15,906 nucleotides of DNA from UBA6136 sp964344495 (GCA_964344495.1 CAYFNI010000053.1:1-15906), one strand, 5' to 3'. Shown: positions 1 to 8,043, counted from the first letter of the stretch. Program-made: numbers and translations. Notes: generated by a model not told the origin, from the sequence alone.

Positions 1-1144
1 AGACGGCAATCGGTGGCGGTGGCCAAGTGATCGAGCCGTCCTTGATGACGGTGGCGCCGCGGATCATTTCATCGTCCATGTTGACGGTGATTGCTCCGTC
101 TTTGTCTTTGCAGAGTTCCTCCAGCAGCCGCAGGAGGTTGGTGGCGTACAGGGTCGATGACTGACGGGCGAGCCGGCTGGGCAAGTCCGTGTAGCCGACC
201 AGGGTGACACCGTGTTTGACCACGACCTTGCCGGGCTCGGTCAGTTCGCAGTTGCCGCCCTGTTCCGCCGCGAGGTCGACGATGACGCTGCCGGGCTTCA
301 TGGACTCGACCATCTCGGCCGTGATCAGGCGCGGCGCCGGTTTGCCGGGAATCAGCGCCGTCGTGATGATGATGTCGACGTCCTTGGCCTGCTGGGCATA
401 CAGTGCGCGCTGGGCTTTCTGGAAGCCTTCGCTCATGACCTTGGCGTAGCCGCCGGCCGTGGAGCCTTCCTCCTGATAGTCGACTTCGACGAACTCCGCC
501 CCCATGGACTTGACCTGATCCTTGACCTCGGGACGGGTGTCGGAGGCGCGGACGATGGCACCCAGACCGTTGGCGGCGCCGATGGCCGCCAGCCCGGCCA
601 CGCCCACGCCGATGATGAACACCTTGGCGGGCGGAACCTTGCCGGCTGCAGTCACCTGGCCGGTGAAGAAACGGCCGAATTCGTGTGCTGCTTCAATCAC
701 CGCCCGGTAGCCGGCGATGTTGGCCATGGAACTCAGCGCATCCAGTTTCTGGGCGCGGGAAATGCGGGGCACGCAGTCCATCGCCAGAACGGTCGCTTTC
801 CTGTCGACCAGTTGCTGCATGAGTGTGGGGTTCTGGGCCGGCCAGATGAAGCTGATCAGGGCCGCGCCTTCCCGCAGGCGTGCAACCTCATTCAGGGAGG
901 TCTCCGTATGGATTTCGGGCGCGCGTACCTTGAGAATGATGTCCGCCGTCGACCAGACGTCGTCGCGGCTCAGGATCTCGCAACCGACGGCGCGGTAGGC
1001 CGCATCGGAGAAGTTGGCGTCTTCCCCGGCACCTGTCTCGATGGCGACCGAAAAACCCAGTTTGATGAGCTTTTCGGCTACATCCGGGACAGTGGCGACA
1101 CGCTTTTCACCGGCGTGGACTTCTTTAGGAACACCTATTCGCAT
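1..1144 (-). CDS. pntA: NAD(P) transhydrogenase alpha subunit, NAD(H)-binding domain I (3' end cut by window edge)
   Basis: Proton-translocating transhydrogenase moves hydride between NAD(H) and NADP(H), coupled to proton flow across the inner membrane; this part is the cytoplasmic NAD(H)-binding domain I. The 381 visible codons run open to the window edge. The N-terminus MRIGVPKE, the conserved block PRISRAQKLDALSS at residues 126-139 and the Rossmann motif GVGVAG at 179-184 are typical. R127, Q132, D135 and S138 match the numbered hydride-transfer-site residues of the Rhodospirillum rubrum protein. The sequence is still in the domain I C-terminal segment (ITWPPPP, residues 372-378) at the edge, so whether the transmembrane part is fused (pntA) or separate (pntAA/pntAB) cannot be seen. 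The ATG at 1144 is chosen because AGGAG lies 8 nt upstream (complement of 1153-1157). Alanine dehydrogenase is a related family, but the RISRAQ block favours transhydrogenase. Confidence 0.93.
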   Translation of the reverse strand, partial: MRIGVPKEVHAGEKRVATVPDVAEKLIKLGFSVAIETGAGEDANFSDAAYRAVGCEILSRDDVWSTADIILKVRAPEIHTETSLNEVARLREGAALISFIWPAQNPTLMQQLVDRKATVLAMDCVPRISRAQKLDALSSMANIAGYRAVIEAAHEFGRFFTGQVTAAGKVPPAKVFIIGVGVAGLAAIGAANGLGAIVRASDTRPEVKDQVKSMGAEFVEVDYQEEGSTAGGYAKVMSEGFQKAQRALYAQQAKDVDIIITTALIPGKPAPRLITAEMVESMKPGSVIVDLAAEQGGNCELTEPGKVVVKHGVTLVGYTDLPSRLARQSSTLYATNLLRLLEELCKDKDGAITVNMDDEMIRGATVIKDGSITWPPPPIAV

Positions 1145-1166
1145 ACGCGTTTCTCCTCGCTATAAT
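1138..1166 (+). promoter_or_regulatory. Candidate sigma70 promoter facing the Gld-like ABC operon
   Basis: A perfect TATAAT lies at 1161-1166, with TTCGCA (4 of 6 matches to TTGACA) at 1138-1143, a 17-bp spacer. It points toward the ABC transporter genes and would give a leader of about 210 nt. It overlaps the Shine-Dalgarno site and first codon of the divergent transhydrogenase gene. The rest of the 1145-1384 intergenic region shows only a weak 5-bp hairpin (1177-1191) and no convincing gene. Prediction by eye only. Confidence 0.4.
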
Positions 1167-1384
1167 TTTCGCCGCCACGCCTTGCGGGCGTTGCGTTGGT
1201 TGTGGTTTTTGTCGAGCAAGCATGGGTGTATTGAAATGACCTGTCGCGCACCGTTGGCCCTGACGATGGTCTGCGTGACGGCATCCCCGCACACTCAGCG
1301 CCTATGTAAAGTAAATGCCAGACCCGGTCAACTTGGCCATCCAACTCATGTCAGGTCTGTTCGTCCATTCCGTCCCAATTCCTT

Positions 1385-2335
1385 ATGAACGCGCTCATAC
1401 AGGTTGATCAACTTACCCGTTATTACGGCGATCATTGCGCCGTCGACAATGTCAGTTTCACGTTGCAGAAAGGCGAAATTCTGGGTTTTCTCGGGCCGAA
1501 CGGCGCGGGCAAGTCCTCCACCATGCAGATGATCTGCGGCAACCTTGCGCCGACATCCGGCCAGATCCTGGTCAATGGCATCGATATCCTTGATCAGCCC
1601 AAGGAAGCCAAGCGGGCTTTGGGTTATCTGCCGGAAATCCCGCCGGTCTACCGCGAGTTGACCGTGGATGAATTTCTTGGCTACTGCGCCCGACTGCATG
1701 GCATCCCGCGAGATCGGGAGAAGGCGGCGCTGGGTCAGGCCAAGGAACGCTGCGGACTGACCGAGGTCGGGTCACGGCTGATCGGCAATCTGTCCAAGGG
1801 GTATCAGCAGCGGGTGGGTATCGCCCAGGCCATCCTGCACATGCCCGCCGTGATCATCCTGGATGAGCCGACGGTCGGCCTGGATCCCTTGCAGATTCGC
1901 GAGATTCGCGAGTTGATCCGTGAGCTGGGCAAGGAGCACGGCGTGATTCTGTCTACCCACATCCTGCCCGAGGTGCAGGAGTCCTGTACCCGGGTCCAGA
2001 TCATCAACAAGGGACGCATGGTGCTGAACGACAGCATCGAGGGACTGGAACAACAGATGCGTGCCTCCAGTCTGGTACTGCAGTTGAACCGGCCCGCCGA
2101 CCTGGACCGGCTCAAGGCCGTGGCCTCGGTACAGACGGTCGATGATCTCGGCGAGCAGCGCTATCGCGTGTTCCACGACAAGACCCACAACCCGGCCGAG
2201 CAGCTGGCGGAACTGGTGGTCTCGGCGGGCTGGGGCTTGCGCGAGCTGAGTCCGGAACGCCGGAGCATGGAGCAGATTTTCATCGACATCACTCGGCAAG
2301 GCACCGAGCTTCAGCAGCAGGAGGCAGCGGCATGA
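1385..2335 (+). CDS. ABC transporter ATP-binding protein, GldA-like
   Basis: Cytoplasmic ATPase that should power the ABC-2-type permease encoded next. The 316-residue protein has a full nucleotide-binding domain: Walker A GPNGAGKS at residues 37-44, a GYLPE segment in the Q-loop region at 80-84 (Glu where many ABC ATPases have Gln), signature LSKGY at 136-140, Walker B VIILDE at 156-161, D-loop GLDP at 165-168 and switch His192. About 100 C-terminal residues follow, as in GldA/NatA-type exporters. It is first in a four-gene operon; its stop overlaps the next start as ATGA, suggesting translational coupling. I see no clear Shine-Dalgarno site before the ATG. The GldA resemblance reflects architecture and context and does not imply gliding. 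The substrate is unknown. Confidence 0.9.
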   Translation: MNALIQVDQLTRYYGDHCAVDNVSFTLQKGEILGFLGPNGAGKSSTMQMICGNLAPTSGQILVNGIDILDQPKEAKRALGYLPEIPPVYRELTVDEFLGYCARLHGIPRDREKAALGQAKERCGLTEVGSRLIGNLSKGYQQRVGIAQAILHMPAVIILDEPTVGLDPLQIREIRELIRELGKEHGVILSTHILPEVQESCTRVQIINKGRMVLNDSIEGLEQQMRASSLVLQLNRPADLDRLKAVASVQTVDDLGEQRYRVFHDKTHNPAEQLAELVVSAGWGLRELSPERRSMEQIFIDITRQGTELQQQEAAA

Positions 2336-3087
2336 TGACCTTCGTGATTGCGGGACGCGAATTTCGCAACCTGTTTCTGTCACCGCTGGCCTGGACGATT
2401 CTGGGGGTGATCCAGATCATCCTGGCCTACATGTTTCTGGCCCAGCTCGACTATTACATCGTGATTCAGGGGCGGATTGCCGGCATGGAAGAGGCCCCCG
2501 GCATCACCGATCTGGTGGTCGCGCCGCTGTTTGGCAATGCCGGCGTCATCCTGTTGCTGGTGACGCCACTGCTGACCATGCGCCTGATCAGCGAGGAGCG
2601 CCGCAACCGCACGCTCAGCCTGCTGTTCACGGCGCCGGTGTCGATGACCGAGATCGTGCTCGGCAAATACCTCGGTATTCTGGGCTTCCTGCTGGTGATG
2701 ATCGGCATGATCCTGCTCATGCCCCTGTCGCTGTTGATCGGCGGGGGGCTCGATGCCGGCAAGCTGGTGGCCTGCGTGATGGCGCTGACCCTGTTGCTGG
2801 CGGGCTTCGCTGCTGTCGGTCTGTACATGTCGGCGCTGGCCGTGCAGCCCACCGTGGCGGCGATCAGCACCTTCGGCATGCTCCTGCTGCTCTGGATCAT
2901 CGACTGGTCGTCCCATTCCGGCGATCAGGGCAAGGGCGTGCTCGAATACCTGTCGCTGCTGCGGCATTACGAAGGTTTGATGAAAGGACTGATCAACACG
3001 ACCGATCTGCTGTACTTCGTCCTGTTCATCACCACCTTCCTGGTCCTGAGCATTCACCGTCTGGATAACGACCGCCTGCAAAAATGA
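2332..3087 (+). CDS. ABC-2 type permease, GldF-like
   Basis: Inner-membrane subunit of the exporter powered by the upstream ATPase. The 251-residue protein has about six hydrophobic segments (roughly residues 19-37, 62-83, 108-136, 143-168, 172-191 and 225-242). The motif SEERRNRTLSLLFTAPVS (87-104) lies on the cytoplasmic side and is the characteristic coupling segment of ABC-2 permeases. A late HYEGLMKGLINTTDLLYF segment (212-229) is also typical of the Gld/NosY-type subfamily. The ATG overlaps the preceding stop by 4 nt and the stop overlaps the next start by 4 nt. A second ATG immediately follows the first and could equally be used. Function is assigned at family level only. Confidence 0.88.
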   Translation: MMTFVIAGREFRNLFLSPLAWTILGVIQIILAYMFLAQLDYYIVIQGRIAGMEEAPGITDLVVAPLFGNAGVILLLVTPLLTMRLISEERRNRTLSLLFTAPVSMTEIVLGKYLGILGFLLVMIGMILLMPLSLLIGGGLDAGKLVACVMALTLLLAGFAAVGLYMSALAVQPTVAAISTFGMLLLLWIIDWSSHSGDQGKGVLEYLSLLRHYEGLMKGLINTTDLLYFVLFITTFLVLSIHRLDNDRLQK

Positions 3088-4475
3088 AGATCAATCGCAA
3101 GACGCATTTGGAAATCCGCCTGCAGAACCTGCTCTTCAGTCTGCTGTTTCTTGTCATCATCGGCTTGCTGGCCTGGTTGAGCACCCAGTATTCCGCCGAG
3201 TTCGACTGGACTGCCGGCCATCGGCATACGCTGTCCGAGGCCAGCGTCAAGGTCTTGGGGCTGCTCAAGGACCCGGTCAAGGTCACAGCCTATGCGAGCG
3301 AAAACGGGAAGGTCCGCGATCCCATTCGCGACCTGCTGGACCGCTACGGCCGGCACAAAAAGGATATCGATCTGCAGTTCGTCAACCCCGATACCCAGCC
3401 AGAGCAGGTCCGGCAGCTGGGCATTCAGGTCGATGGCGAACTGGTGATCACCTATCAGGGCCGCTCCGAAAATGTCCAGCGCGCGACGGAAACCAGTCTG
3501 ACCAATGCCCTTCAGCGGCTGGCAACGGCCGAGGCACGCCATGTGGTGTTCCTCGAGGGCCACGGCGAGCGCTCCCCGCAAGGCAAGGCCAATCACGATG
3601 TCCAGCAGTTTGCCGAGGAGCTCAAGCGCAAGGGCATGACCGTTGCGATGGTCAATCTGGCCGCGACGCCGCAGATACCGGACAACACCAGCGTACTGGT
3701 GATTGCCGGACCGCGCACGCCGCTGTTGCAGGGTGAGATCAAGCTGATTCAGGACTATGTCGGCAAGGGCGGCAACCTCTGGTGGCTCACTGACCCGGGC
3801 GAACAACGCGGATTGGCCCCCCTCGCCAGCCAACTGGGCCTTCGTTTCCTCCCGGGCACGGTGGTGGATGCGTCCACCCAGTTGCTGGGTATTGATGACC
3901 CCACGTTCGCACTGGTGACGGACTATCCGGCGCACCCGATCACCCAGGGATTCCAGCAGATGACGCTGTTCCCCGCTGCCGTGGCTCTGGCGGCCGAGGG
4001 CAAGACGGAATTCGAGCAGGATCCGCTGCTCAGTACCTTGCAGCGTTCCTGGACCGAGTCGGGCCCGATTCAGGGCAAGGTCGCGTTTGATGCCAGCGCC
4101 GGGGAACGTCAGGGGCCGCTGGATATCGGCTTTGCGCTGACGCGTCCGAAGTCTGTTCCCGCGACGCCGGGCGACAAGCCGGCGGCCGCCCGCAAGCAGC
4201 CAACGGAACAGCGCATCGTGGTGGTCGGGGATGGCGATTTTCTGTCCAACGCTTTTCTCGGCAACGGCGGCAACCTTGCCTTGGGCGTGAACATGGTTCA
4301 GTGGCTGACGCAGGGGGATGCGATGATCAACATCCCGGTCAAAACCGCACCCGACCGTCAGCTCCAGCTGTCGGGACTGGTCACGGGCGCGATTGCGGTC
4401 GGCTTCCTGTTCATGCTGCCGCTCGCCTTGATGGGCATCGGTGCTCTGGTCTGGCTCAAGCGCAGGTCACGTTGA
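3084..4475 (+). CDS. GldG-like ABC transporter auxiliary membrane protein
   Basis: The 463-residue protein has one N-terminal transmembrane segment (about residues 16-33), a large soluble region expected in the periplasm, and a C-terminal transmembrane segment (about 430-457) followed by basic KRRSR. This layout, with the D-W-T-A...R-H-T-L-S-E block just after the first helix (residues 41-52) and a GxxGxLWWLTDPG-like segment near 230-240, matches the GldG / ABC_transp_aux family that accompanies GldA-GldF exporters. It presumably forms the extracytoplasmic part of the complex. A Pro/Ala/Lys-rich linker at about 352-373 precedes the conserved VVGDGDFLSN stretch (376-385). It is coupled to both neighbours, with a 4-nt overlap upstream and a 1-nt overlap (TGATG) downstream. 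Confidence 0.85.
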   Translation: MKINRKTHLEIRLQNLLFSLLFLVIIGLLAWLSTQYSAEFDWTAGHRHTLSEASVKVLGLLKDPVKVTAYASENGKVRDPIRDLLDRYGRHKKDIDLQFVNPDTQPEQVRQLGIQVDGELVITYQGRSENVQRATETSLTNALQRLATAEARHVVFLEGHGERSPQGKANHDVQQFAEELKRKGMTVAMVNLAATPQIPDNTSVLVIAGPRTPLLQGEIKLIQDYVGKGGNLWWLTDPGEQRGLAPLASQLGLRFLPGTVVDASTQLLGIDDPTFALVTDYPAHPITQGFQQMTLFPAAVALAAEGKTEFEQDPLLSTLQRSWTESGPIQGKVAFDASAGERQGPLDIGFALTRPKSVPATPGDKPAAARKQPTEQRIVVVGDGDFLSNAFLGNGGNLALGVNMVQWLTQGDAMINIPVKTAPDRQLQLSGLVTGAIAVGFLFMLPLALMGIGALVWLKRRSR

Positions 4476-5446
4476 TGAAAACCCGATTGATGCTCAATCT
4501 GTCGCTGCTGATCGTGATTGCCGTGCTCGCTGCGGTTGTGGTGCTGAAACCCGGCAAGCAGTCCGAGGCAGTCATTCCGCTGACGTCGCTGGACCCCGCG
4601 AGTCTCAAGCGGGTCACATTGCAGAACCCCGAGACCCTGGTCTTCGAGAAGCAGGACAGTCTCTGGCGTCTGACAGCGCCGTTTGCAGCCCCAGTCAACC
4701 AGATTCGTCTGGGCAAGCTGCTGGAGATCGCCCAGACGCCCAGCGTGGCGCGGTATCCCCTCAACCCGCAGGCACTGGCCCAGTTCGGACTGGACAAGCC
4801 GGAAATGGTGCTGCAGCTGGATGACACCGTGCTGCAGATCGGCGGGTCCGATCCCATCAACATGCGGCGCTATGTCCGGGTCGGCGATACACTCCACTTG
4901 GTAGAGGATGCCTTCTATCACAACCTGATTGCCACAGCGTTGGATTATGTCGACAAGAAGCTGGTGCCTGAGGGCACCCGGATTCGCGAGATCCAGCTGC
5001 CGGGCTTCAAGGCGAGCAAGAACGCCGAGGGGCGCTGGACCACCGAGCCGGCCGGCCCGACCAACACGCCTGCGGAGGAGCAGGCGCTGACCTGGGAGAC
5101 GGCCTGGGCGATCAAGACCCAGCGGTTGGCTGCAGAGCATGCCGCCGAGACCATCCGTCTGGTTCCATCCGCAGGCGCGCCGATCGAATTTCTGATCGTG
5201 CAGAAGCAGCCCACGCTGATCCTTGGTCGCAAGGACCTCGGCTTCCAGTTCGAGGTGCCCGAGTATACGGCGCGCAAGTTGCTGAACCTGCCGCCACCCG
5301 GCGGCCAGAAGCCGCAGGCGTCCAGTCCGGTTGGGGCGGAGGGCTCCGATGGGGAGGACAGTGACGATCTAGGCCCGAACGATGACGACGCACACCACGA
5401 AGAGTCGCCTGAAGAGGACGACGCGGAGGGGCCGGATCGGGACTGA
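4475..5446 (+). CDS. DUF4340-domain protein with C-terminal acidic tail
   Basis: Fourth gene of the ABC exporter operon. The 323-residue product starts with a short charged stretch and one membrane segment (about residues 8-24, probable signal anchor), then a mainly beta-rich soluble region with the TLxxPETLVFEKQDSLWRL-like repeat unit characteristic of DUF4340 proteins. It is probably periplasmic. The reading frame is open upstream to 4301, but the ATG at 4475 is chosen because it overlaps the previous stop (TGATG) and gives a proper membrane anchor. The last 35 residues (289-323) contain 18 Asp/Glu and only one Arg plus two His, unlike the rest of the protein. Molecular role unknown; association with GldA/F/G-type exporters is recurrent. 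Confidence 0.8.
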   Translation: MKTRLMLNLSLLIVIAVLAAVVVLKPGKQSEAVIPLTSLDPASLKRVTLQNPETLVFEKQDSLWRLTAPFAAPVNQIRLGKLLEIAQTPSVARYPLNPQALAQFGLDKPEMVLQLDDTVLQIGGSDPINMRRYVRVGDTLHLVEDAFYHNLIATALDYVDKKLVPEGTRIREIQLPGFKASKNAEGRWTTEPAGPTNTPAEEQALTWETAWAIKTQRLAAEHAAETIRLVPSAGAPIEFLIVQKQPTLILGRKDLGFQFEVPEYTARKLLNLPPPGGQKPQASSPVGAEGSDGEDSDDLGPNDDDAHHEESPEEDDAEGPDRD

Positions 5447-5466
5447 TCCCCCGGTCTGGTCAGCCC

Positions 5467-6282
5467 GTGCCTGAGTTGCCCGAAGTCGAGACTACCCTCC
5501 GTGGCGTGCGTCCGTTTCTGGACGGCGCCATCGTCGAACGGCTGATCGTGCGCAACGGCCGGTTGCGCTGGCCGGTGCCCGAGACGCTGGAGGAGCACGT
5601 GCAGGGGCAGCGGATCGGCCACCCGACGCGGCGTGGCAAGTACCTGCTGATACCGGTGGGTGCGGGTCATTTGATCGTGCATCTGGGCATGTCCGGCAGC
5701 TTGCGTATCGTCGATCCGACCGCACCGCCCCGGACGCACGATCATTACGATCTGGTGCTGGATAACCGGCACAGTCTGCGCTTCCATGATCCGCGCCGGT
5801 TCGGTTGCCTGCTCTGGACCGAGGACGATCCGGCGCAGCATCCGCTGATCTCCGGGCTGGGTCCGGAACCCCTGGATCCGGGATTCAGCGGTGCATACCT
5901 CCACGCGCGCGCGCAAGGTCGCCGTCAGGCAGTGAAGACCTTTCTGATGGACAGCCGCATCGTGGTCGGTGTCGGCAACATTTACGCCAGTGAGTCATTG
6001 TTCCGAGCGGGCATTGCTCCGCAGCGGGTCGCGGGCCGAATCGCGCTGGTCCGCTATCAGCGCCTGGCTGAGGCGGTCAGGGCGGTATTGTCGGCGTCGA
6101 TCGAACAGGGCGGCACCACGTTGCGCGATTTCGTCAACGAGTCCGGCCAGCCGGGCTATTTCAGGCAGACCCTTAATGTCTATGATCGCGCCGAGGCACC
6201 GTGCCGGGTCTGCCAGACGCCGATCCGCGTCGAGCGGCTCGGGCAGCGATCGACCTTCTGGTGCCCGCGCTGCCAGCGCTGA
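5467..6282 (+). CDS. mutM: Formamidopyrimidine-DNA glycosylase (Fpg/MutM)
   Basis: Bifunctional DNA glycosylase/AP lyase that removes 8-oxoguanine and formamidopyrimidines from oxidised DNA. The 271-residue protein begins MPELPEVE; after Met removal the proline is the catalytic N-terminus, so the GTG at 5467 must be the start although no strong Shine-Dalgarno site is visible. Glu3 and Lys58 (in RRGKYL; E2 and K57 in processed numbering) are present, as is the VGNIYASE loop. The C-terminal zinc finger is complete: Cys246, Cys249, Cys266 and Cys269, with the QRSTFWCP hairpin between. It lies 20 nt after the DUF4340 gene on the same strand and may be read through from that operon, though the functions are unrelated. 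Its stop directly abuts the purK stop. Confidence 0.97.
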   Translation: MPELPEVETTLRGVRPFLDGAIVERLIVRNGRLRWPVPETLEEHVQGQRIGHPTRRGKYLLIPVGAGHLIVHLGMSGSLRIVDPTAPPRTHDHYDLVLDNRHSLRFHDPRRFGCLLWTEDDPAQHPLISGLGPEPLDPGFSGAYLHARAQGRRQAVKTFLMDSRIVVGVGNIYASESLFRAGIAPQRVAGRIALVRYQRLAEAVRAVLSASIEQGGTTLRDFVNESGQPGYFRQTLNVYDRAEAPCRVCQTPIRVERLGQRSTFWCPRCQR

Positions 6283-7413
6283 TCAGTTTTTGAGCTGATT
6301 CCGAAGTGCCACGGCCTGCTGCAGGGCCGCATCCGCCGAGTCGGCGAGGACGTTGAAGTGGCCCATCTTGCGGCCGATGCGGGCGGATTTCTTGCCGTAG
6401 AGGTGCAGCATCACATTGGGCTGGCTGAGGAGGATGTCCCAGGCCGGTTCATCATCGCGCCATACATCGCCCAGCAGGTTGACCATCACCACCGGGCTGA
6501 GCAGCCGCGTGTCGCCCGGCGGCAGGCCGCAGAGCGTCCGGACCTGTTGTTCGAACTGACTGCTGAGGGTGGCGTCGAGGGTGTAATGGCCGCTGTTATG
6601 AGGGCGCGGCGCGATTTCGTTGATGACCAGATGCTCGTCCTGGAGGACGAAAAATTCGACTGCCAGCACGCCGACATAGTCCATCGCGTCGGCCAGTTGC
6701 AATGCCATGGCGCGGGCCTGTTCGGCGATCGGCGGCGCAACCCGGGCGGGCACGATGCTGACGTCCAGAATGCCGGCCTCATGCTGGTTCTCGGCGACCG
6801 GGAACGTGGTCGTGGCACCGGGACCGCTCCGGGCGACGATGACGGAGACCTCGGTCTTGAGCTCCAGCCGGCGCTCGAGCACACAGGGCTTTTCGCCCAT
6901 GTCCCGAAAGGCGGCGCGCGCTTCTTCAGCAGTCTGAACGCGGATCTGGCCTTTGCCGTCGTAGCCGAGCCGGGCCAACTTGAGAATGCCGGGAAGATAA
7001 TCGGTCAAGGGCGCATCGAGGTCCGCCACGCAGTGGATCGGCCGGTAAGGCGCCACCGGCAGACCGGCAGCGGTCATGTAGGCTTTTTCCGCGATGCGAT
7101 CCTGAGCGATGGCGACACTGGCGGCGGCCGGCGATACCTTGATACGGTCCGCCAGGCGGCTGAGGCAACTGGCGGGCACGTTTTCGAACTCGGTGGTGAC
7201 GGCGGCACAGGTGCGGGCCAGTTCATCCAGCGCCGCAGGGTCGTCATAGGCCGCGCACAGGTGGACATCGGCCAGCGTGCCGGCCGGGCATTCGCGATCA
7301 GGTTCCAGCACGGTCACCCGGTAACCCATCGCGCGGGCGGCCATGGTGAACATGCGGCCCAGCTGGCCGCCGCCAATGATGCCAAGCATGGCATTGGGAA
7401 GAATGTGCTTCAT
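6283..7413 (-). CDS. purK: N5-carboxyaminoimidazole ribonucleotide synthase (PurK)
   Basis: ATP-grasp enzyme of purine synthesis that carboxylates AIR to N5-CAIR with ATP and bicarbonate, supplying PurE. The 376-residue length is normal. Visible features are the N-terminal nucleotide-fold motif GGGQLGRM (residues 14-21), the TTEFENVP segment, the ATP-grasp stretch LARLGYDGKGQ, and the metal/substrate segment NEIAPRPHNSGHYT. The ATG at 7413 is used; the ATG at residue 9, just before LGIIGGGQ, is a possible alternative. No strong Shine-Dalgarno site is seen, so translation may be coupled to purE. purE lies immediately upstream, as in many bacteria. The 3' end meets mutM with no intergenic base. 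Confidence 0.96.
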   Translation of the reverse strand: MKHILPNAMLGIIGGGQLGRMFTMAARAMGYRVTVLEPDRECPAGTLADVHLCAAYDDPAALDELARTCAAVTTEFENVPASCLSRLADRIKVSPAAASVAIAQDRIAEKAYMTAAGLPVAPYRPIHCVADLDAPLTDYLPGILKLARLGYDGKGQIRVQTAEEARAAFRDMGEKPCVLERRLELKTEVSVIVARSGPGATTTFPVAENQHEAGILDVSIVPARVAPPIAEQARAMALQLADAMDYVGVLAVEFFVLQDEHLVINEIAPRPHNSGHYTLDATLSSQFEQQVRTLCGLPPGDTRLLSPVVMVNLLGDVWRDDEPAWDILLSQPNVMLHLYGKKSARIGRKMGHFNVLADSADAALQQAVALRNQLKN

Positions 7414-7437
7414 CGCGGGTTTTGGACCGGGTCAGGA

Positions 7438-7903
7438 TTAGATGAGGTNNNNNNNNNNGGGTCTCGCGGAAGCTGTCCAGACGCTGGCGCAGTGACGCAT
7501 CATCCCGCGCCAAGAGGGCGGCTGCAAACAGTGCGGCGTTGGCGGCTCCGGCTTCGCCGATGGCGAAGGTGGCGACCGGAATGCCCTTCGGCATCTGCAC
7601 GATCGAGAATAACGAGTCCTTGCCTTTCAGGTACTTGCTGGGAACCGGTACACCAAGAACGGGTATGGGCGTCTTGGCGGCCAGCATCCCGGGCAGGTGC
7701 GCCGCGCCGCCGGCGCCGGCGATGATGCAGGCGAGGCCGCGCGCGCGCGCGGTTTCGGCATATTCGAACAGCAGGTCGGGGGTCCGGTGGGCCGAGACCA
7801 CCTTGGCTTCGAACGGGATGTTCAGGTCTTTCAGCTGGCGGGCTGCGTGTTGCATCACTTCCCAGTCACTGGTGCTGCCCATGACGATACCAATCTGAAC
7901 CAT
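7438..7903 (-). CDS. purE: N5-CAIR mutase (PurE), interrupted by an assembly gap
   Basis: Converts N5-CAIR to CAIR, the step after PurK. The first 148 residues are intact: MGSTSDW near the start (8-14), SAHRTP (37-42) and the glycine-rich AGAGGAAHLPGM loop (62-73) form the mononucleotide site. After RET, a codon beginning with C runs into ten Ns, fitting the common PurE ending RETQ. Read literally, the frame passes through the Ns into purK, which is an artefact. In another frame a TAA at 7438-7440 follows directly, and it would be in frame if the true gap were a multiple of three. I therefore place the end there. The ATG at 7903 is preceded by a weak GGAAA. Confidence 0.9.
7449..7458. other. 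Assembly gap (10 Ns) in the 3' end of purE
   Basis: Ten unknown bases lie between the RET codons of purE and the purE-purK junction. Ten is not a multiple of three here and breaks the purE frame, so the length is probably a placeholder. Confidence 0.98.
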
Positions 7904-8043
7904 GTGTCGGATTTCCGTTAAAAAACGGTCATTCTATCCTAGATCAAGGTGTTGGGCGCCTGACACTTTGTGGGCCTAACGCAGGTCCAAGGGGAGGGCA
8001 TCGGCCTGTAAACGTCATCTTTTACCCGGAGCGAGGTAGCGTC

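Noticed and set aside
212..1165. 317-codon plus-strand open frame opposite the transhydrogenase gene
   Set aside because: The minus-strand frame encodes a well-conserved transhydrogenase domain; the opposite frame is a high-GC shadow with no recognisable motif.
1135..1344. 69-codon minus-strand frame in the intergenic region upstream of the transhydrogenase gene
   Set aside because: Low-complexity arginine/serine-rich sequence, overlaps the real start, no ribosome site.
1385..4475. Reading the Gld-like genes as a gliding motility apparatus
   Set aside because: No other gliding genes are present, and homologous exporters occur in non-gliding bacteria; only the transporter architecture is supported.
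6282..6299. ATCAG...CTGAT hairpin at the mutM/purK junction as a terminator
   Set aside because: Five-base stem with an eight-base loop and the T-run inside the loop; too weak.
6358..7725. Long plus-strand open frame opposite purK and purE
   Set aside because: Shadow of purE/purK that even crosses the N gap; no start signal and no family resemblance.
7298..7903. Continuous purE frame through the Ns into purK, as a fusion or truncated enzyme
   Set aside because: Depends on the gap being exactly ten bases; the sequence after the gap matches no PurE and overlaps purK in another frame.
7915..7928. Small inverted repeat CCGTT-AAAA-AACGG upstream of purE, possible regulatory site
   Set aside because: Only 5 bp per arm, AT-rich loop, and no resemblance to the PurR operator; likely chance.
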